From Marinobacter alexandrii (GTDB lineage Bacteria > Pseudomonadota > Gammaproteobacteria > Pseudomonadales > Oleiphilaceae), in assembly GCF_005871205.1 (NCBI RefSeq), contig NZ_SWKM01000012.1, positions 744,001 to 808,000 of the forward strand: a DNA stretch of 64,000 bases, given 5' to 3'. Shown here piece by piece: positions 18,988-28,693 of this stretch. Within the stretch, counting starts at the first letter, position 1, and each line of letters starts with the position of its first letter. The notes under the pieces are model-generated. The model did not search any database, was not told the origin of the DNA, and saw only the letters and a list, made by a program, of their open reading frames with translations. The translations under genes were made by a program, and so were the position numbers.

Positions 18988-21432
18988 TTAACCGCCGATG
19001 CGCCCGGTGGTCAGATCAACCGTGGCGGGCGTGAGGTCCGCCAGTGGTTGCGGCCGGGCTAATCGGAAGCCCTGGCCGTAATGAATCCCCAAGGTTCGTA
19101 CCTTTCTGAGCGTGTCGTCGTTTTCGATAAACGTCGCCACGGTCTGTTTGCCCGCCACCTCGGCAATCCGGTGCAGGGCTTCTGCCATGACCTGCTGCAC
19201 CGGATCCTCGTCCAGATTTTCCATGACCCGACGATCCAGTTTGATGATGTCGACCGGCAGGTTGGCCGCCAGGCTGTAGCTTTCCACCGATGCGCCGGCT
19301 CCGTCCAATGCCACGCGACAGCCGATCCGGTGTAGGGCGTCGCACAGTACGGCCACCTCTTCCGGGTATTGGGTGGCATGGGCTTCGCGGATTTCCAGGC
19401 AGAAACAGTGCGCCGGGAACTGTGATTGCCGTAGCTGTGTTTCCATGAAGTCGGCAAAGGTATCGTCCAGCACGTTAGCCAGTGACAGGTTGAAGCCACA
19501 GTATTTTATGCGTGGTTCCAGTAACGGCTGGCTGCCGAGCCAGGCCAGGGTTTCACTGATGACCCGGCGGTCCAGTCGTTTGGCCAGGTCGAAACGCTCG
19601 GCAATCGGCAGAAACTGGTTCGGCTGCAGTGGCTCTGCGTTGTCGCCATCGCCGGGTATCCGGCACAGAATCTCGATGTGATCGCCCCAGGTAACACTGG
19701 CCACAGGACGGAGCGCCTGGTAATCCAGGATCAGGGTGTTGTCCTCCAGCGCCTGACGGATCAACTGCAATTGCTGATTCGCGGTGCTGTCGTCGGCCTG
19801 GCAGGACAAAGCCCGGGCCGTGTGTACCCGGTTGCGTCCGGACGTTTTTGCGGTGTGGCACAGGTTGGCTGCCTGGTTCAGCAATTGCTCGGGATCGCTG
19901 GGAACGTCGGTTTCCAGCACCAGCAACCCGCCGGAGGCCGTGGTCTGCAGGGCCTGCCCCTGCCACTCGAAGACAAACTTACCAATCAGCGTCAGGATGT
20001 CCTCGGCAATTTTCCGGGCCCGGGGTTCCGGGCAGTTCTCGATCAGAAGGGCGAAGGTGTCTCCAGACAGCCGGGCCAGGGCATCCCGTTGCCGCACCCG
20101 GATGCCGAGGGTGCCCGCCAGCTCTCGCAGGTAGCGGTCGCAGGTGCCACTGCCGGCTCGGTCATTGAAGTCTTCAAAGCCATCGAGGTCGAGATAGAGC
20201 AGGCTGTCGCAGGAGTCACGGTGGGTTTTCTGTTCCAGTGTGCGCAGCACGCGGGCAATGAAGGCACGCCGGTTCATCAGGCCGGTGACCGGGTCGTGGC
20301 GGATACGGTAGTCGCTGCTGGCGCTGTGCTGGATGTGCTGGCTGATGTCCTTGGCGACCTGAACGGCGCCGGTCACTTCGCCCTGGCTGTTGGTCAATCG
20401 TTGGTAGTGGAATTCGTAGATCGGCAGGTCCCTGTTTTGCTGGGCCAGGGGCATCTCCACGACAAAGCTGTCCCGGTCGAAGGCCCGCTGCCACAACCGT
20501 TCGATCAGCCGGCGTTCATTGGGGTGGTTGGCCAGCAGTTGCTTGAGGTTGTCGCCGGTGCCTGGGGTCACGCCAAAGGCGCTGGCAAATTGCTGTCGGA
20601 ACGGGGCATTGCAATGCAGTAGGGTGAGCTCCCGGTCCACTGCCGCCACTAGGTCTGGAGTGGCCAGTGTGGTGGCCTCTAGGATCTGTTCGGCGTGCTG
20701 CCGGGCGTGGTTCTGGTGCATCACCGGGGTCAGATCCACTAGGCTGCCGCCCACCCGTTGGATCTGCTGGCCGTCTTTCAGGGCCCGGCCATACAGGCGC
20801 ACACGGCGGGAGCGCTGGCGGGTGGTGAGCAGGGCCAGTTCCAGAGTGAACGGCTGGCCGGTCCGTAGGCAACGGCGAAACAGCGCCCGGATCCGGCTCT
20901 GACCAGCCTGGCAGTAAAACAATGCCTGCTCCGGGGTGATGTCCGAGTAGGGCCGAAGTTCCAGTAGCCGGAACACGCCCTCGGTCCAGGCCATTTCGTT
21001 AGTTCGGGCGTCCAGTTGCCAGAGTCCGAACGCGGCGCTGTCCTCGGCCTGCTTTAACAGGCGCGGATCCATGTTCAGGCTGTCCTGCTGGTTGATGCTG
21101 GCGTTTGCGGCGGTGTCGGAATCCCGCATGTCCAGGCGCAGGCTAAGGCAGGCGGTGTAGAAGAAGCCGTCCTTGTGCCGGCAGGTCACCATAACCGTTT
21201 GCCCCCGTTCGAGCTGGTCGCGGTTGGCGGGCGCGAAGGGGTCGTCCTGGCGTGAGGCCAACATCCGGTTTGCCGGGAAGCCTTCGAGTTCGTAGGCATT
21301 GTAGCCAAGGACGGATTCAGCGTGACGGTCGGCGAACAGGACCTTGCCCTCGTCATCGATGCGCATCAAGGTGCTGCGCTCGGAACCGCTGGGCTGATCG
21401 GAACGGTAGCGACGAATAACGAATTCTTTCAC
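18988..21432 (-). CDS. PAS-GGDEF-EAL protein with degenerate catalytic motifs
   Basis: A large soluble c-di-GMP-type signalling protein of 814 residues. PAS-like domains fill about 20-360 (DDEGKVLFADRHAESVLGYNA; DSAAFGLWQLDARTNEMAWTEG), then a GGDEF domain (about 375-545) and an EAL domain (about 555-800). The GGDEF motif is SGDTF near 455. The EAL motif is QAL near 570, the DDFGTG loop is DGAGAS and the usual EFVE is TFIE. These changes remove residues needed for synthesis and hydrolysis, so a receptor or scaffold role is more likely; this is inference. The start is GTG 21432 with GAGG upstream. It is divergent from cyaA. Confidence 0.88.
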   Translation of the reverse strand: MKEFVIRRYRSDQPSGSERSTLMRIDDEGKVLFADRHAESVLGYNAYELEGFPANRMLASRQDDPFAPANRDQLERGQTVMVTCRHKDGFFYTACLSLRLDMRDSDTAANASINQQDSLNMDPRLLKQAEDSAAFGLWQLDARTNEMAWTEGVFRLLELRPYSDITPEQALFYCQAGQSRIRALFRRCLRTGQPFTLELALLTTRQRSRRVRLYGRALKDGQQIQRVGGSLVDLTPVMHQNHARQHAEQILEATTLATPDLVAAVDRELTLLHCNAPFRQQFASAFGVTPGTGDNLKQLLANHPNERRLIERLWQRAFDRDSFVVEMPLAQQNRDLPIYEFHYQRLTNSQGEVTGAVQVAKDISQHIQHSASSDYRIRHDPVTGLMNRRAFIARVLRTLEQKTHRDSCDSLLYLDLDGFEDFNDRAGSGTCDRYLRELAGTLGIRVRQRDALARLSGDTFALLIENCPEPRARKIAEDILTLIGKFVFEWQGQALQTTASGGLLVLETDVPSDPEQLLNQAANLCHTAKTSGRNRVHTARALSCQADDSTANQQLQLIRQALEDNTLILDYQALRPVASVTWGDHIEILCRIPGDGDNAEPLQPNQFLPIAERFDLAKRLDRRVISETLAWLGSQPLLEPRIKYCGFNLSLANVLDDTFADFMETQLRQSQFPAHCFCLEIREAHATQYPEEVAVLCDALHRIGCRVALDGAGASVESYSLAANLPVDIIKLDRRVMENLDEDPVQQVMAEALHRIAEVAGKQTVATFIENDDTLRKVRTLGIHYGQGFRLARPQPLADLTPATVDLTTGRIGG

Positions 21433-21579
21433 GACAGGTGAGCCTCGGTCTTCTTTTTCTTCGATTCAGCGCACGGTGCCCGCATCCTGCCGGCATCGCT
21501 TTAATTTTTTTGTCGGTTTTGCCACGATGCTCCATCATACTGATACTGACTTCGAAAAGAACCTCTCCCGGGAGCTACC

Positions 21580-24438
21580 TTGACCGCCCATGTTGCCCCG
21601 ATCGCCCTGAATTTTGACGAGGGTATTGATCGCAAAATCCTGCGTCGTTTGCGAGATCGGTTTCTTGTGGTCAATCAGCAGCGCTGGCAACGGGCACATT
21701 CGGCGTTGACCTATCGCCAGCAGGTGGTGCTGGACATCCTGCCGTTGGTGTTTCATGCCAATCACCCGGCCTTGCCCGGCTATCAGGACGCCGATTGCCC
21801 TTACGGCCTGAGCCACTATCAACCTTCACCCGCAACACTGGGCGCCGCCCGTCGTCTGGCCCGTACTTTTAGCGTGCGCGACGAGGGCAAACGCAGAGCG
21901 GACCTGGATGCCCTGTTCCTGATGGGCAGTCCCGGTACCCTTGGCCATTCCGTAGCCAGCGACCTGGATCTGTGGTTGTGCCATCGCAGTGATCTGCCGG
22001 AGCGGGGGATCCGCTGTCTCGAGCGCAAGGCCGACCGGCTGTCCGACTGGGCCGCCTCGTTGGGGGTTGAGCTGCACGTGTTCGTATTCTGCGCCGACGA
22101 TTGGCGGGCCGGGCGTCAACGGGCCGAGGTGACTGGCGAGAATTGCGGTAGCGCCCAGCATTATCTGCTGCTGGATGAGTTCTACCGCACCAGTATCCAT
22201 CTGGGTGGTCGTTACCCGATGTGGTGGCTGGTGCCGGCCGATCAGGAAACCCGCTATGACGAGTGCATGCGCCAACTGGTGGATTGCCGGTTTATCCGGG
22301 GCGATGAGTTCATCGATTTTGGCCCGGTGTCGGCGATTCCCGAGGAGGAGTTTCTGGGGGCCGGGGTCTGGCAGCTGTACAAGGGCATTGATGCGCCCTG
22401 GAAATCGATTCTCAAGTTGTTGCTGATTGAATGCTATGCCCAGACCGCGGATCAGCCGCTGTTGTCCAGCGTGTTCAAGCGCGCGGTGTACCTGGGCAAC
22501 ACCGATGCCGATGGGCTGGATCCCTACGTCTTGCTGTACAACCGGCTGGAGGCCTGGCTGTCCGCGCCGGAGGCACGCGCCCGGCTTGATCTGGTGCGGC
22601 GGAGCCTGTACCTGAAGGCCGGGTTACCGCTGACCCGCGCTGACCAGGCACCGGGACAATGGCGGGCGCACCTGATGGCGCAAATGGTTGAACGCTGGCA
22701 ATGGCCCGAGCCGGTGTTGACTGAGTTGGATAACCGCCAGCGCTGGCGGGCGGAAGACGTCACCCGGTTGCGCCGGGTGATTGTCGCCGAGCTCACTCAC
22801 AGCTATCGACTGTTATCGAAAATGGCCCGGGACCACGGGACCCGCGCCGCCATTAGCGCCAACGACATCAATCTGCTGGGGCGTAAACTGTACGCGGCGT
22901 TCCAGCGCAAGGCGGGCAAGGTTGAGCAGATCAATCCGGGCCTGGCGCCGACACTGGTGGAGGAGAATCTGGCGTTTCATCACCAATCGGAACAGGGTGG
23001 TGATGGCAATGGCTGGCTCCTGTACCGGGATCTGGAAGACCCGTCAGATGCCTTCTGGCAGCCGGTTATTCGCCGGTCCGGCAATCTCACCGAGCTGATG
23101 CTGTGGTGTTACTGCAATGGACTGCTGTCCCGGGCGACTCGATTGAACGTGCGAGCCGGTCACAGTGTGGCGTCGGTCAGCGAACTTCGGGAAATGCTGG
23201 ATGCCCTGGCCAGTTTTCTACCGTTTCCGATTGAACCGGCTGACCGGGACGCATTGTCCCGTAGGGTGCACCCGTTGCGACACCTGCTGCTGGTGAATGT
23301 CGCCGTTGACCCCCAGGCCCATCTGACCGAGAAAGGCCTGCACAAACTCAGTGCCCGGCATGACTCCCTGGGCTTCAGTGGGGGCCGGGAAAACCTGGTG
23401 GTGACCATCGACCAGACTACCTTCAATAGCTGGCATGAAGTGAGCCTGCAGCACTATGCGGCGGGCGACACCCTGATCCAGTGCCTGAAAAACGTGCTGG
23501 CGTCGGTGGCCGGAAATCCGGCCGAGCTGCCCGGTATTCAGGTTCACAGCCACAATCGCGGCCACGGTGCCGCTGTTGCCCGGCGGGTTCAGGAGCTGTT
23601 CGGCGATGTTTTGCGACAGTTCTTTGCCGGCGGTGTTGGGCCGCATCCGTTGCGCTACGTCATCGAGATGGACCGACGCTATTTTCTGCTCCAGTTCAGC
23701 GGCCAGGAACCGGGTTTTGTCGCCCTCGACAGTTTCGCCGGTCTGATGGCGCACCTGGCGTTGCCTCAGGAACAGTACTTGCCGGTGGTGTTTGATCGCT
23801 ACGCGGCCATCGACGAACCCGCGCTCAGGGCGGTCTGCCAGGCCAGCGAGCCGGACAGCATTCAGGTGTTCTACCATTTGCGGGGCGATCAGGCGCGTCT
23901 GTGGGTGGTGGACGAGATGGGGTCAGTAACCAGCTGGGAACAGCCTGTCAGCAATCGTCGCTATCTGCTTACGCCATTGCTGCGTTTTCTGGAAAATCTG
24001 CTGGAGCGCAGGCTCCTGCGCCAAGGCGACATGCCCATGGCGGGTGCCGGTATCCAGTGTCTGGAAGTGGTGCAGCGGGCTGGGAAATGGCAGACCGAAC
24101 TACGGCCGGAGCACGATGTAGCCTCGACCCTGCCGGGCCTGGAAGTCCAGGCGGTCGGGGTGCAGGAGGGTGGCAGTCGGGTTCGCTTTGATATGTTCTG
24201 TGGTGAGCATGAATTCACCGTGCAGGAGTACGGTGACCAGCTGATTCCGGCAGTGGCCCACTATATCCGGTCACTGCGCCAGAATCAGGACGGCTACCCG
24301 GTGTATCTGACCGACCTGCACCTGCCCAACGATCTCGATCCCCAGGTCTACCAACGGGATATACAGACCTGTCAGTACCTCTACTATCGCTTGATTCTGG
24401 AGCAATCCCTGAATCGGGTGCTGAGCAGCGGGCGTTAG
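21580..24438 (+). CDS. cyaA: Class I adenylate cyclase
   Basis: Makes cAMP from ATP for CRP-type regulators. The catalytic N-terminal half contains LMGSPGTLGHSVASDLDLWLCH, where S-x-DLD holds the metal-binding acids, and HVFVFCADDWRAG. The C-terminal half is the glucose-responsive regulatory region in enterics. 952 residues is longer than E. coli CyaA (848) and like pseudomonad forms. The start is TTG 21580 with GGGAG 6 bases upstream; E. coli cyaA also starts with UUG. It is followed by lptM, with no cyaY nearby. Confidence 0.94.
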   Translation: MTAHVAPIALNFDEGIDRKILRRLRDRFLVVNQQRWQRAHSALTYRQQVVLDILPLVFHANHPALPGYQDADCPYGLSHYQPSPATLGAARRLARTFSVRDEGKRRADLDALFLMGSPGTLGHSVASDLDLWLCHRSDLPERGIRCLERKADRLSDWAASLGVELHVFVFCADDWRAGRQRAEVTGENCGSAQHYLLLDEFYRTSIHLGGRYPMWWLVPADQETRYDECMRQLVDCRFIRGDEFIDFGPVSAIPEEEFLGAGVWQLYKGIDAPWKSILKLLLIECYAQTADQPLLSSVFKRAVYLGNTDADGLDPYVLLYNRLEAWLSAPEARARLDLVRRSLYLKAGLPLTRADQAPGQWRAHLMAQMVERWQWPEPVLTELDNRQRWRAEDVTRLRRVIVAELTHSYRLLSKMARDHGTRAAISANDINLLGRKLYAAFQRKAGKVEQINPGLAPTLVEENLAFHHQSEQGGDGNGWLLYRDLEDPSDAFWQPVIRRSGNLTELMLWCYCNGLLSRATRLNVRAGHSVASVSELREMLDALASFLPFPIEPADRDALSRRVHPLRHLLLVNVAVDPQAHLTEKGLHKLSARHDSLGFSGGRENLVVTIDQTTFNSWHEVSLQHYAAGDTLIQCLKNVLASVAGNPAELPGIQVHSHNRGHGAAVARRVQELFGDVLRQFFAGGVGPHPLRYVIEMDRRYFLLQFSGQEPGFVALDSFAGLMAHLALPQEQYLPVVFDRYAAIDEPALRAVCQASEPDSIQVFYHLRGDQARLWVVDEMGSVTSWEQPVSNRRYLLTPLLRFLENLLERRLLRQGDMPMAGAGIQCLEVVQRAGKWQTELRPEHDVASTLPGLEVQAVGVQEGGSRVRFDMFCGEHEFTVQEYGDQLIPAVAHYIRSLRQNQDGYPVYLTDLHLPNDLDPQVYQRDIQTCQYLYYRLILEQSLNRVLSSGR

Positions 24439-24503
24439 TGTTCTCGCCGCGCGGGCCGGGTCTCAGGTATACTTGCGCCAATATAAACATAGGGGTAGCA
24501 AGC

Positions 24504-24680
24504 ATGCGCGCGGTACACATTCTGGTCACCGGTCTGATTCTGCTGACGGCAATGGCCGGCTGCGGTCAGAAGGGCCCGCTTTACCGGGAGGCTCCGGGTG
24601 AGTCGACAGCGGAAGCGAGCGCGGCTCCTGCTGAAACCGGCAGCCGGGATGTCCGCGACGATGAGGATGTCGGCGACTAA
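24504..24680 (+). CDS. lptM: LptM (YifL/LppL-type) small lipoprotein
   Basis: A 58-residue lipoprotein. The signal peptide MRAVHILVTGLILLTAMAG ends in a lipobox, and the mature part begins CGQKGPLYREAP, the conserved LptM core, followed by an acidic, Ala-rich tail. In E. coli LptM (YifL) helps mature the LptD outer membrane translocon. ATG 24504 has AGGGG 8 to 9 bases upstream; the frame is open to 24438 but that part is not signal-like. It is 40 bp before lysA, the usual lptM-lysA-dapF order. Confidence 0.9.
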   Translation: MRAVHILVTGLILLTAMAGCGQKGPLYREAPGESTAEASAAPAETGSRDVRDDEDVGD

Positions 24681-24720
24681 CCCACTGCTCGGGTGCCCCG
24701 TTTAACGAATCAGGACAATC

Positions 24721-25971
24721 ATGGATCACTTCAATTACCGCAACGGCGAGCTTTTCGCCGAGGACGTGCCGGTCGCAACCATTGCCGAGCGCTTTGGAAC
24801 CCCGGCCTACGTGTATTCCCGGGCGACCCTTGAACGCCATTACCGGGCCTATGACGATGCCCTCGAAGGCCGCCCGCATCTGGTGTGCTACGCGGTGAAA
24901 GCCAACAGCAACCTGGCGGTACTGAATGTGCTGGTGCGCCTGGGTGCGGGCTTCGACATTGTGTCTGCCGGTGAGCTGGAGCGGGTGCTGCGGGCCGGCG
25001 GTGATGCCAGTAAGGTGGTGTTCTCCGGCGTGGGCAAGCAGGAGTGGGAAATGAAGCGTGCGCTCGAGGTTGGCGTGCGCTGTTTCAATGTTGAGTCGGA
25101 TACCGAGCTTGATCGCCTGAACGCCGTTGCCGGTGAGATGGGCGTCAAGGCGCCGGTATCGCTGCGGGTGAATCCCGATGTCGACGCCGGTACTCACCCC
25201 TACATCTCCACCGGGCTGAAAGAGAACAAGTTCGGCATCGACATTGCCGAAGCGCCTGCAATCTATGCCCGTGCCTCGGGCTTGCCCAACCTCGATATCA
25301 AAGGTGTGGATTGCCACATCGGCTCCCAGCTGACCTCGGTATCGCCGTTTCTGGATGCCCTCGACCGGGTGCTGGCGCTGATCGACACCCTGGCCGAACA
25401 GGGAATTACTGTGCGCCACCTGGACATCGGCGGAGGCCTGGGTGTGACCTATAACCAGGAACAGCCACCACAGCCGTCGGACTATGTGACGGCGCTGGCG
25501 GCCCGGCTCGGCGACCGCAAGCTGGAGCTGGTGATGGAACCGGGACGTTCGATCGCCGCCAATGCCGGTATCCTGCTGACCCGGGTGGAATTCCTGAAGT
25601 GCACCGAGCACCGCAACTTCGGCATCATTGACGCCGCCATGAACGATCTGATCCGGCCGGCCCTGTACGATGCCTGGCAGGCGATCGTGCCGGTAAAGCC
25701 TCATCCCGAAGGCGAGGAGAAGCTCTGGGACCTGGTCGGTCCGGTGTGCGAGACCGGCGACTTCCTGGGTAAGGACCGGTCGCTTCGGCTTCAGGCCGGT
25801 GACCTGCTGGCGGTTCGTTCCGCCGGCGCGTACGGCTTCGTGATGAGCTCGAACTACAACAGCCGCAACCGGCCACCTGAGCTGATGGTTGATGGTGATC
25901 AGGTGCACGTGGTTCGCCGCCGTGAAACGCTGGAAGACCAGCTTGCGCCTGAAAGCTGTCTGCCGGAATGA
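24721..25971 (+). CDS. lysA: Diaminopimelate decarboxylase
   Basis: PLP enzyme that makes L-lysine from meso-diaminopimelate. The PLP lysine is in [14 protein letters not shown] (about residue 60). The glycine loop [20 protein letters not shown] and the second-subunit motif [14 protein letters not shown] are present. The length of 416 is typical. Its stop region overlaps a possible dapF start by 4 bp. dapF, which makes its substrate, is directly downstream, so the two form a lysine/cell-wall unit. Confidence 0.96.
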   Translation: MDHFNYRNGELFAEDVPVATIAERFGTPAYVYSRATLERHYRAYDDALEGRPHLVCYAVKANSNLAVLNVLVRLGAGFDIVSAGELERVLRAGGDASKVVFSGVGKQEWEMKRALEVGVRCFNVESDTELDRLNAVAGEMGVKAPVSLRVNPDVDAGTHPYISTGLKENKFGIDIAEAPAIYARASGLPNLDIKGVDCHIGSQLTSVSPFLDALDRVLALIDTLAEQGITVRHLDIGGGLGVTYNQEQPPQPSDYVTALAARLGDRKLELVMEPGRSIAANAGILLTRVEFLKCTEHRNFGIIDAAMNDLIRPALYDAWQAIVPVKPHPEGEEKLWDLVGPVCETGDFLGKDRSLRLQAGDLLAVRSAGAYGFVMSSNYNSRNRPPELMVDGDQVHVVRRRETLEDQLAPESCLPE

Positions 25972-25985
25972 GCGGAGTGCCAGAT

Positions 25986-26891
25986 ATGAGTCAACAGCGA
26001 CGGGGCCAGGGCGCGGCTTTGCGATTCACCAAGATGCATGGCCTCGGCAACGACTTCATGGTGGTTGATGCCATCAGTCAGCCGTTTAGGCTGCGTCCGG
26101 AGGTGATTCGGGAACTGGCCGATCGCAACTTCGGTATCGGCTTCGATCAGTTGCTGGTGGTGGAGCCGCCAGGACTTCCGGACGTGGACTTTCGCTACCG
26201 GATATTCAACGCCGACGGCTCCGAAGTGGAACAGTGTGGCAATGGTGCCCGTTGTTTTGCCCGCTTCGTCCGTGACCAACGCCTGACCAACAAGCGGGTG
26301 ATCCGGGTGCAGACCGCCAAGGGCGTGATCGAGTTGCGGGTGGGCAAAGACGGCCTGGTGATGGTGAACATGGGAGTGCCGGAGCTCAACCCGCCGGCCA
26401 TTCCGTTTGCCGCTGATCGACGCAAGGATGTGTACACCGTGGATGTGGATGGCGCCAGCGTGGAACTGAGCGCGATCTCCATGGGTAACCCCCATGGCGT
26501 TCTGGTGGTCGATGATGTCGATACCGCACCGGTGGAAACCCTGGGGCCGCGGCTGGAAACCCATCCCCGTTTCCCAGCCCGGGCCAACATCGGTTTTCTC
26601 CAGATTATCGATCGCAGTCACGCCCGCTTGCGGGTGTTTGAACGTGGCTCAGGAGAAACCCTGGCCTGTGGCAGTGGTGCCTGTGCAGCCGTCGTGGCAG
26701 GCTGCCTGCGAGGGCTGCTGGATCACCGGGTCGAAGTTGAGCTGCGTGGTGGCCGCTTGATGATCGAATGGCAGGGTGAGGGGGCCCCTGTTATGATGGA
26801 AGGCCCCGCAACGAGCGTATTCGAAGGCCAACTTCGGCTGCCAGGCGACCATCAGGGGCGTCGCCGGAGAAACGGCAGATCCTCCCGATAA
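25986..26891 (+). CDS. dapF: Diaminopimelate epimerase
   Basis: Converts LL- to meso-diaminopimelate. Both catalytic cysteines are present, in [13 protein letters not shown] and [13 protein letters not shown], and [15 protein letters not shown] opens the fold. ATG 25986 has GGAG 8 bases upstream and is preferred over ATG 25968, which overlaps lysA. Even so there is a 12-residue basic N-terminal extension, and an Arg-rich tail of about 18 residues follows FEGQLRL, where the family normally ends. 301 residues compare with about 275. Confidence 0.94.
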   Translation: MSQQRRGQGAALRFTKMHGLGNDFMVVDAISQPFRLRPEVIRELADRNFGIGFDQLLVVEPPGLPDVDFRYRIFNADGSEVEQCGNGARCFARFVRDQRLTNKRVIRVQTAKGVIELRVGKDGLVMVNMGVPELNPPAIPFAADRRKDVYTVDVDGASVELSAISMGNPHGVLVVDDVDTAPVETLGPRLETHPRFPARANIGFLQIIDRSHARLRVFERGSGETLACGSGACAAVVAGCLRGLLDHRVEVELRGGRLMIEWQGEGAPVMMEGPATSVFEGQLRLPGDHQGRRRRNGRSSR

Positions 26892-26916
26892 TGGTCCGGA
26901 CAGTCAGGAGAGCGTG

Positions 26917-27663
26917 ATGACAGAACAAACGGCCCACGAGAAGGCCGAAGAGCTCACCCGGGAGCAGGTAGCGGATTACCTGCGTGAGAATCCGGAGTTT
27001 TTCGTGGATCAGGACGAGCTGCTGCGCAGTCTGACCCTTCCCCATGACAGCGGTCGAGCCATCTCACTGGTGGAGCGCCAGGTGCACCTGTTCCGGGAGC
27101 AGCGGGATACGCTGCGCCGGGAGCTGGTCGAACTGGTGTCCATTGCCCGCCAGAATGACCGCCTGTTTGAGAAGAGCAAACGCCTGCTGATGCAGGTGAT
27201 TGAGGCCCGCACCTTGAATGATATGGCCTCTGCCATTGATGACAGCATCCGCGGAGATTTTGGCCTCGACGCCGCGTCGGTCCTGCTGTTCACCGACGCC
27301 GACGTTGCTGGCGCGTCCCAGGGTGCTCTGCATGTAGTGCGTCCGGTCGAAGCCCGGGAGCGCCTGGGTTCCCTGCTTGAGGGTGATCGCGCGGTCTGTG
27401 GTCAGTTCCGGGAGAGTGAGCGGGCCTTCCTGTTCCCGGACCGGGAAGAACCCATTGCTTCGGTGGCGCTGGTGCCTCTGCGCAGCGACGAGCTGGTTGG
27501 GGTGTTTGCCGTGGGTAGCTGCCAGCCCGGCTATTTTGACCAGAGCATGGGCTCGCTGTTTCTGAGCTATATCAGCGATACCCTGAGCCGTCTTCTGCCC
27601 CCAATGGTGCAGCGCCACACCGCCGCGGCTCCGGTCTCCGAGATCGCAACGGAATCCCGCTGA
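26917..27663 (+). CDS. DUF484 family protein
   Basis: Member of the DUF484 family, a GAF-like fold of unknown function found between dapF and xerC in many gammaproteobacteria. It begins EQVADYLRENPEFFVDQDELLRSL, the family hallmark, then a helix-rich linker (residues 45-100) and the GAF-like domain. ATG 26917 has AGGAG 6 bases upstream; GTG 26914 is too close to it. The xerC start is 2 bases after the stop. Confidence 0.92.
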   Translation: MTEQTAHEKAEELTREQVADYLRENPEFFVDQDELLRSLTLPHDSGRAISLVERQVHLFREQRDTLRRELVELVSIARQNDRLFEKSKRLLMQVIEARTLNDMASAIDDSIRGDFGLDAASVLLFTDADVAGASQGALHVVRPVEARERLGSLLEGDRAVCGQFRESERAFLFPDREEPIASVALVPLRSDELVGVFAVGSCQPGYFDQSMGSLFLSYISDTLSRLLPPMVQRHTAAAPVSEIATESR

Positions 27664-27664
27664 A

Positions 27665-28633
27665 GTGGCCGAGGCGCTGGGTGCTACCGAGCTGCCGGAC
27701 AGCCTGTCAGCGCCCCTGACCAATTTCATTGGTCATCTCGCCTCGGAAAAACGTCATTCCCCCCGAACCTGCGACAACTACCAGCGTGACCTGCTGCGGC
27801 TGGCACACTGGCTAAACGCCGGCCAGCAACAGCAATGGCGTGATGTTTCCACCCACGACGTCCGCCGTTATGTCGCCAGGCTCAGCCGAGACGGGCTGGG
27901 CGGTCGCAGCATTGCCCGTCACCTTTCCGCTATTCGCCGCCTGTTTCAGTACCTGTTGCGGGAGCGCCTCGCGACTGACAACCCCGCTCTCGATATTCGT
28001 GCGCCCAAGAGCCCGCGGCGTTTGCCCAAGGTGGCGGACGTGGATCAGCTCAATCACCTGCTGGATGCCAATGCCGACGACCCGCTGGAAACACGGGACC
28101 TGTGCATGTTCGAGCTGATGTACTCCTCGGGTTTGCGGTTGGCGGAGCTGGTGGGGCTGAACCTGACGTCCGTGAACCTGTCCGGCGGTGAGGTCCGGGT
28201 GCTGGGTAAGGGCGACAAGGAACGGGTGGTGCCGGTTGGCCGCAAGGCCCGCGCTGCCATCGAGACCTGGTTGCCGCTGCGGGCGGGCCTGGCCGCCGAA
28301 TCCGAGCCGGCTCTGTTTGTCAGTCAGCGCGGCCATCGGCTCAGTCATCGCAGTGTTCAGGCGCGGCTGAATCGCTGGGGCCTGGCGAAAGGCGCGGACC
28401 AGAAACTACACCCGCACCTGCTTCGACACTCCTTCGCCAGCCACATGCTGGAATCCAGCGGCGATCTGCGTGCGGTGCAGGAGTTACTCGGACATGCCGA
28501 CATCGCCACCACACAGGTCTATACTCACCTTGATTTTCAACATCTGGCCCGGGTTTATGACCGGAGTCATCCCCGAGCGCATCGTCGAGGATCGGTGGGC
28601 GAACCGCGCGGGGATGGTCAGGCTGATGACTAG
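27665..28633 (+). CDS. xerC: Tyrosine recombinase XerC
   Basis: Site-specific recombinase that with XerD resolves chromosome dimers at dif. The N-terminal SAM-like domain covers FIGHLASEKRHSPRTCDNYQ. The catalytic domain shows Arg in SSGLRLAELVGL, HLLRHSFASHML and the ELLGHADIATTQVYTHL box with the nucleophile Tyr. 322 residues is slightly longer than E. coli XerC (298), with a short basic C-terminal tail. The start is GTG 27665, directly after DUF484. The HAD phosphatase gene that often follows xerC is missing. Confidence 0.94.
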   Translation: MAEALGATELPDSLSAPLTNFIGHLASEKRHSPRTCDNYQRDLLRLAHWLNAGQQQQWRDVSTHDVRRYVARLSRDGLGGRSIARHLSAIRRLFQYLLRERLATDNPALDIRAPKSPRRLPKVADVDQLNHLLDANADDPLETRDLCMFELMYSSGLRLAELVGLNLTSVNLSGGEVRVLGKGDKERVVPVGRKARAAIETWLPLRAGLAAESEPALFVSQRGHRLSHRSVQARLNRWGLAKGADQKLHPHLLRHSFASHMLESSGDLRAVQELLGHADIATTQVYTHLDFQHLARVYDRSHPRAHRRGSVGEPRGDGQADD

Positions 28634-28693
28634 CTGACTACTGGGAAAAATTGCAAGATCATGCGATTAGGGAAAGCATTACGGAAGCGTCTC

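Noticed and set aside
18978..19005. Hairpin GGGCGC/GCGCCC with inner GCGGTTAACCGC between argH and the PAS-GGDEF-EAL gene
   Set aside because: No T-tract on either side and it overlaps the coding end, so I do not call a terminator.
19678..20622. Plus-strand open frame of 314 codons opposite the GGDEF domain
   Set aside because: Antisense shadow with repetitive Gly/Val/Gln composition.
24526..25908. Minus-strand open frame of 460 codons across lysA and lptM
   Set aside because: Covers conserved lysA and has low-complexity composition typical of antisense frames in GC-rich DNA.
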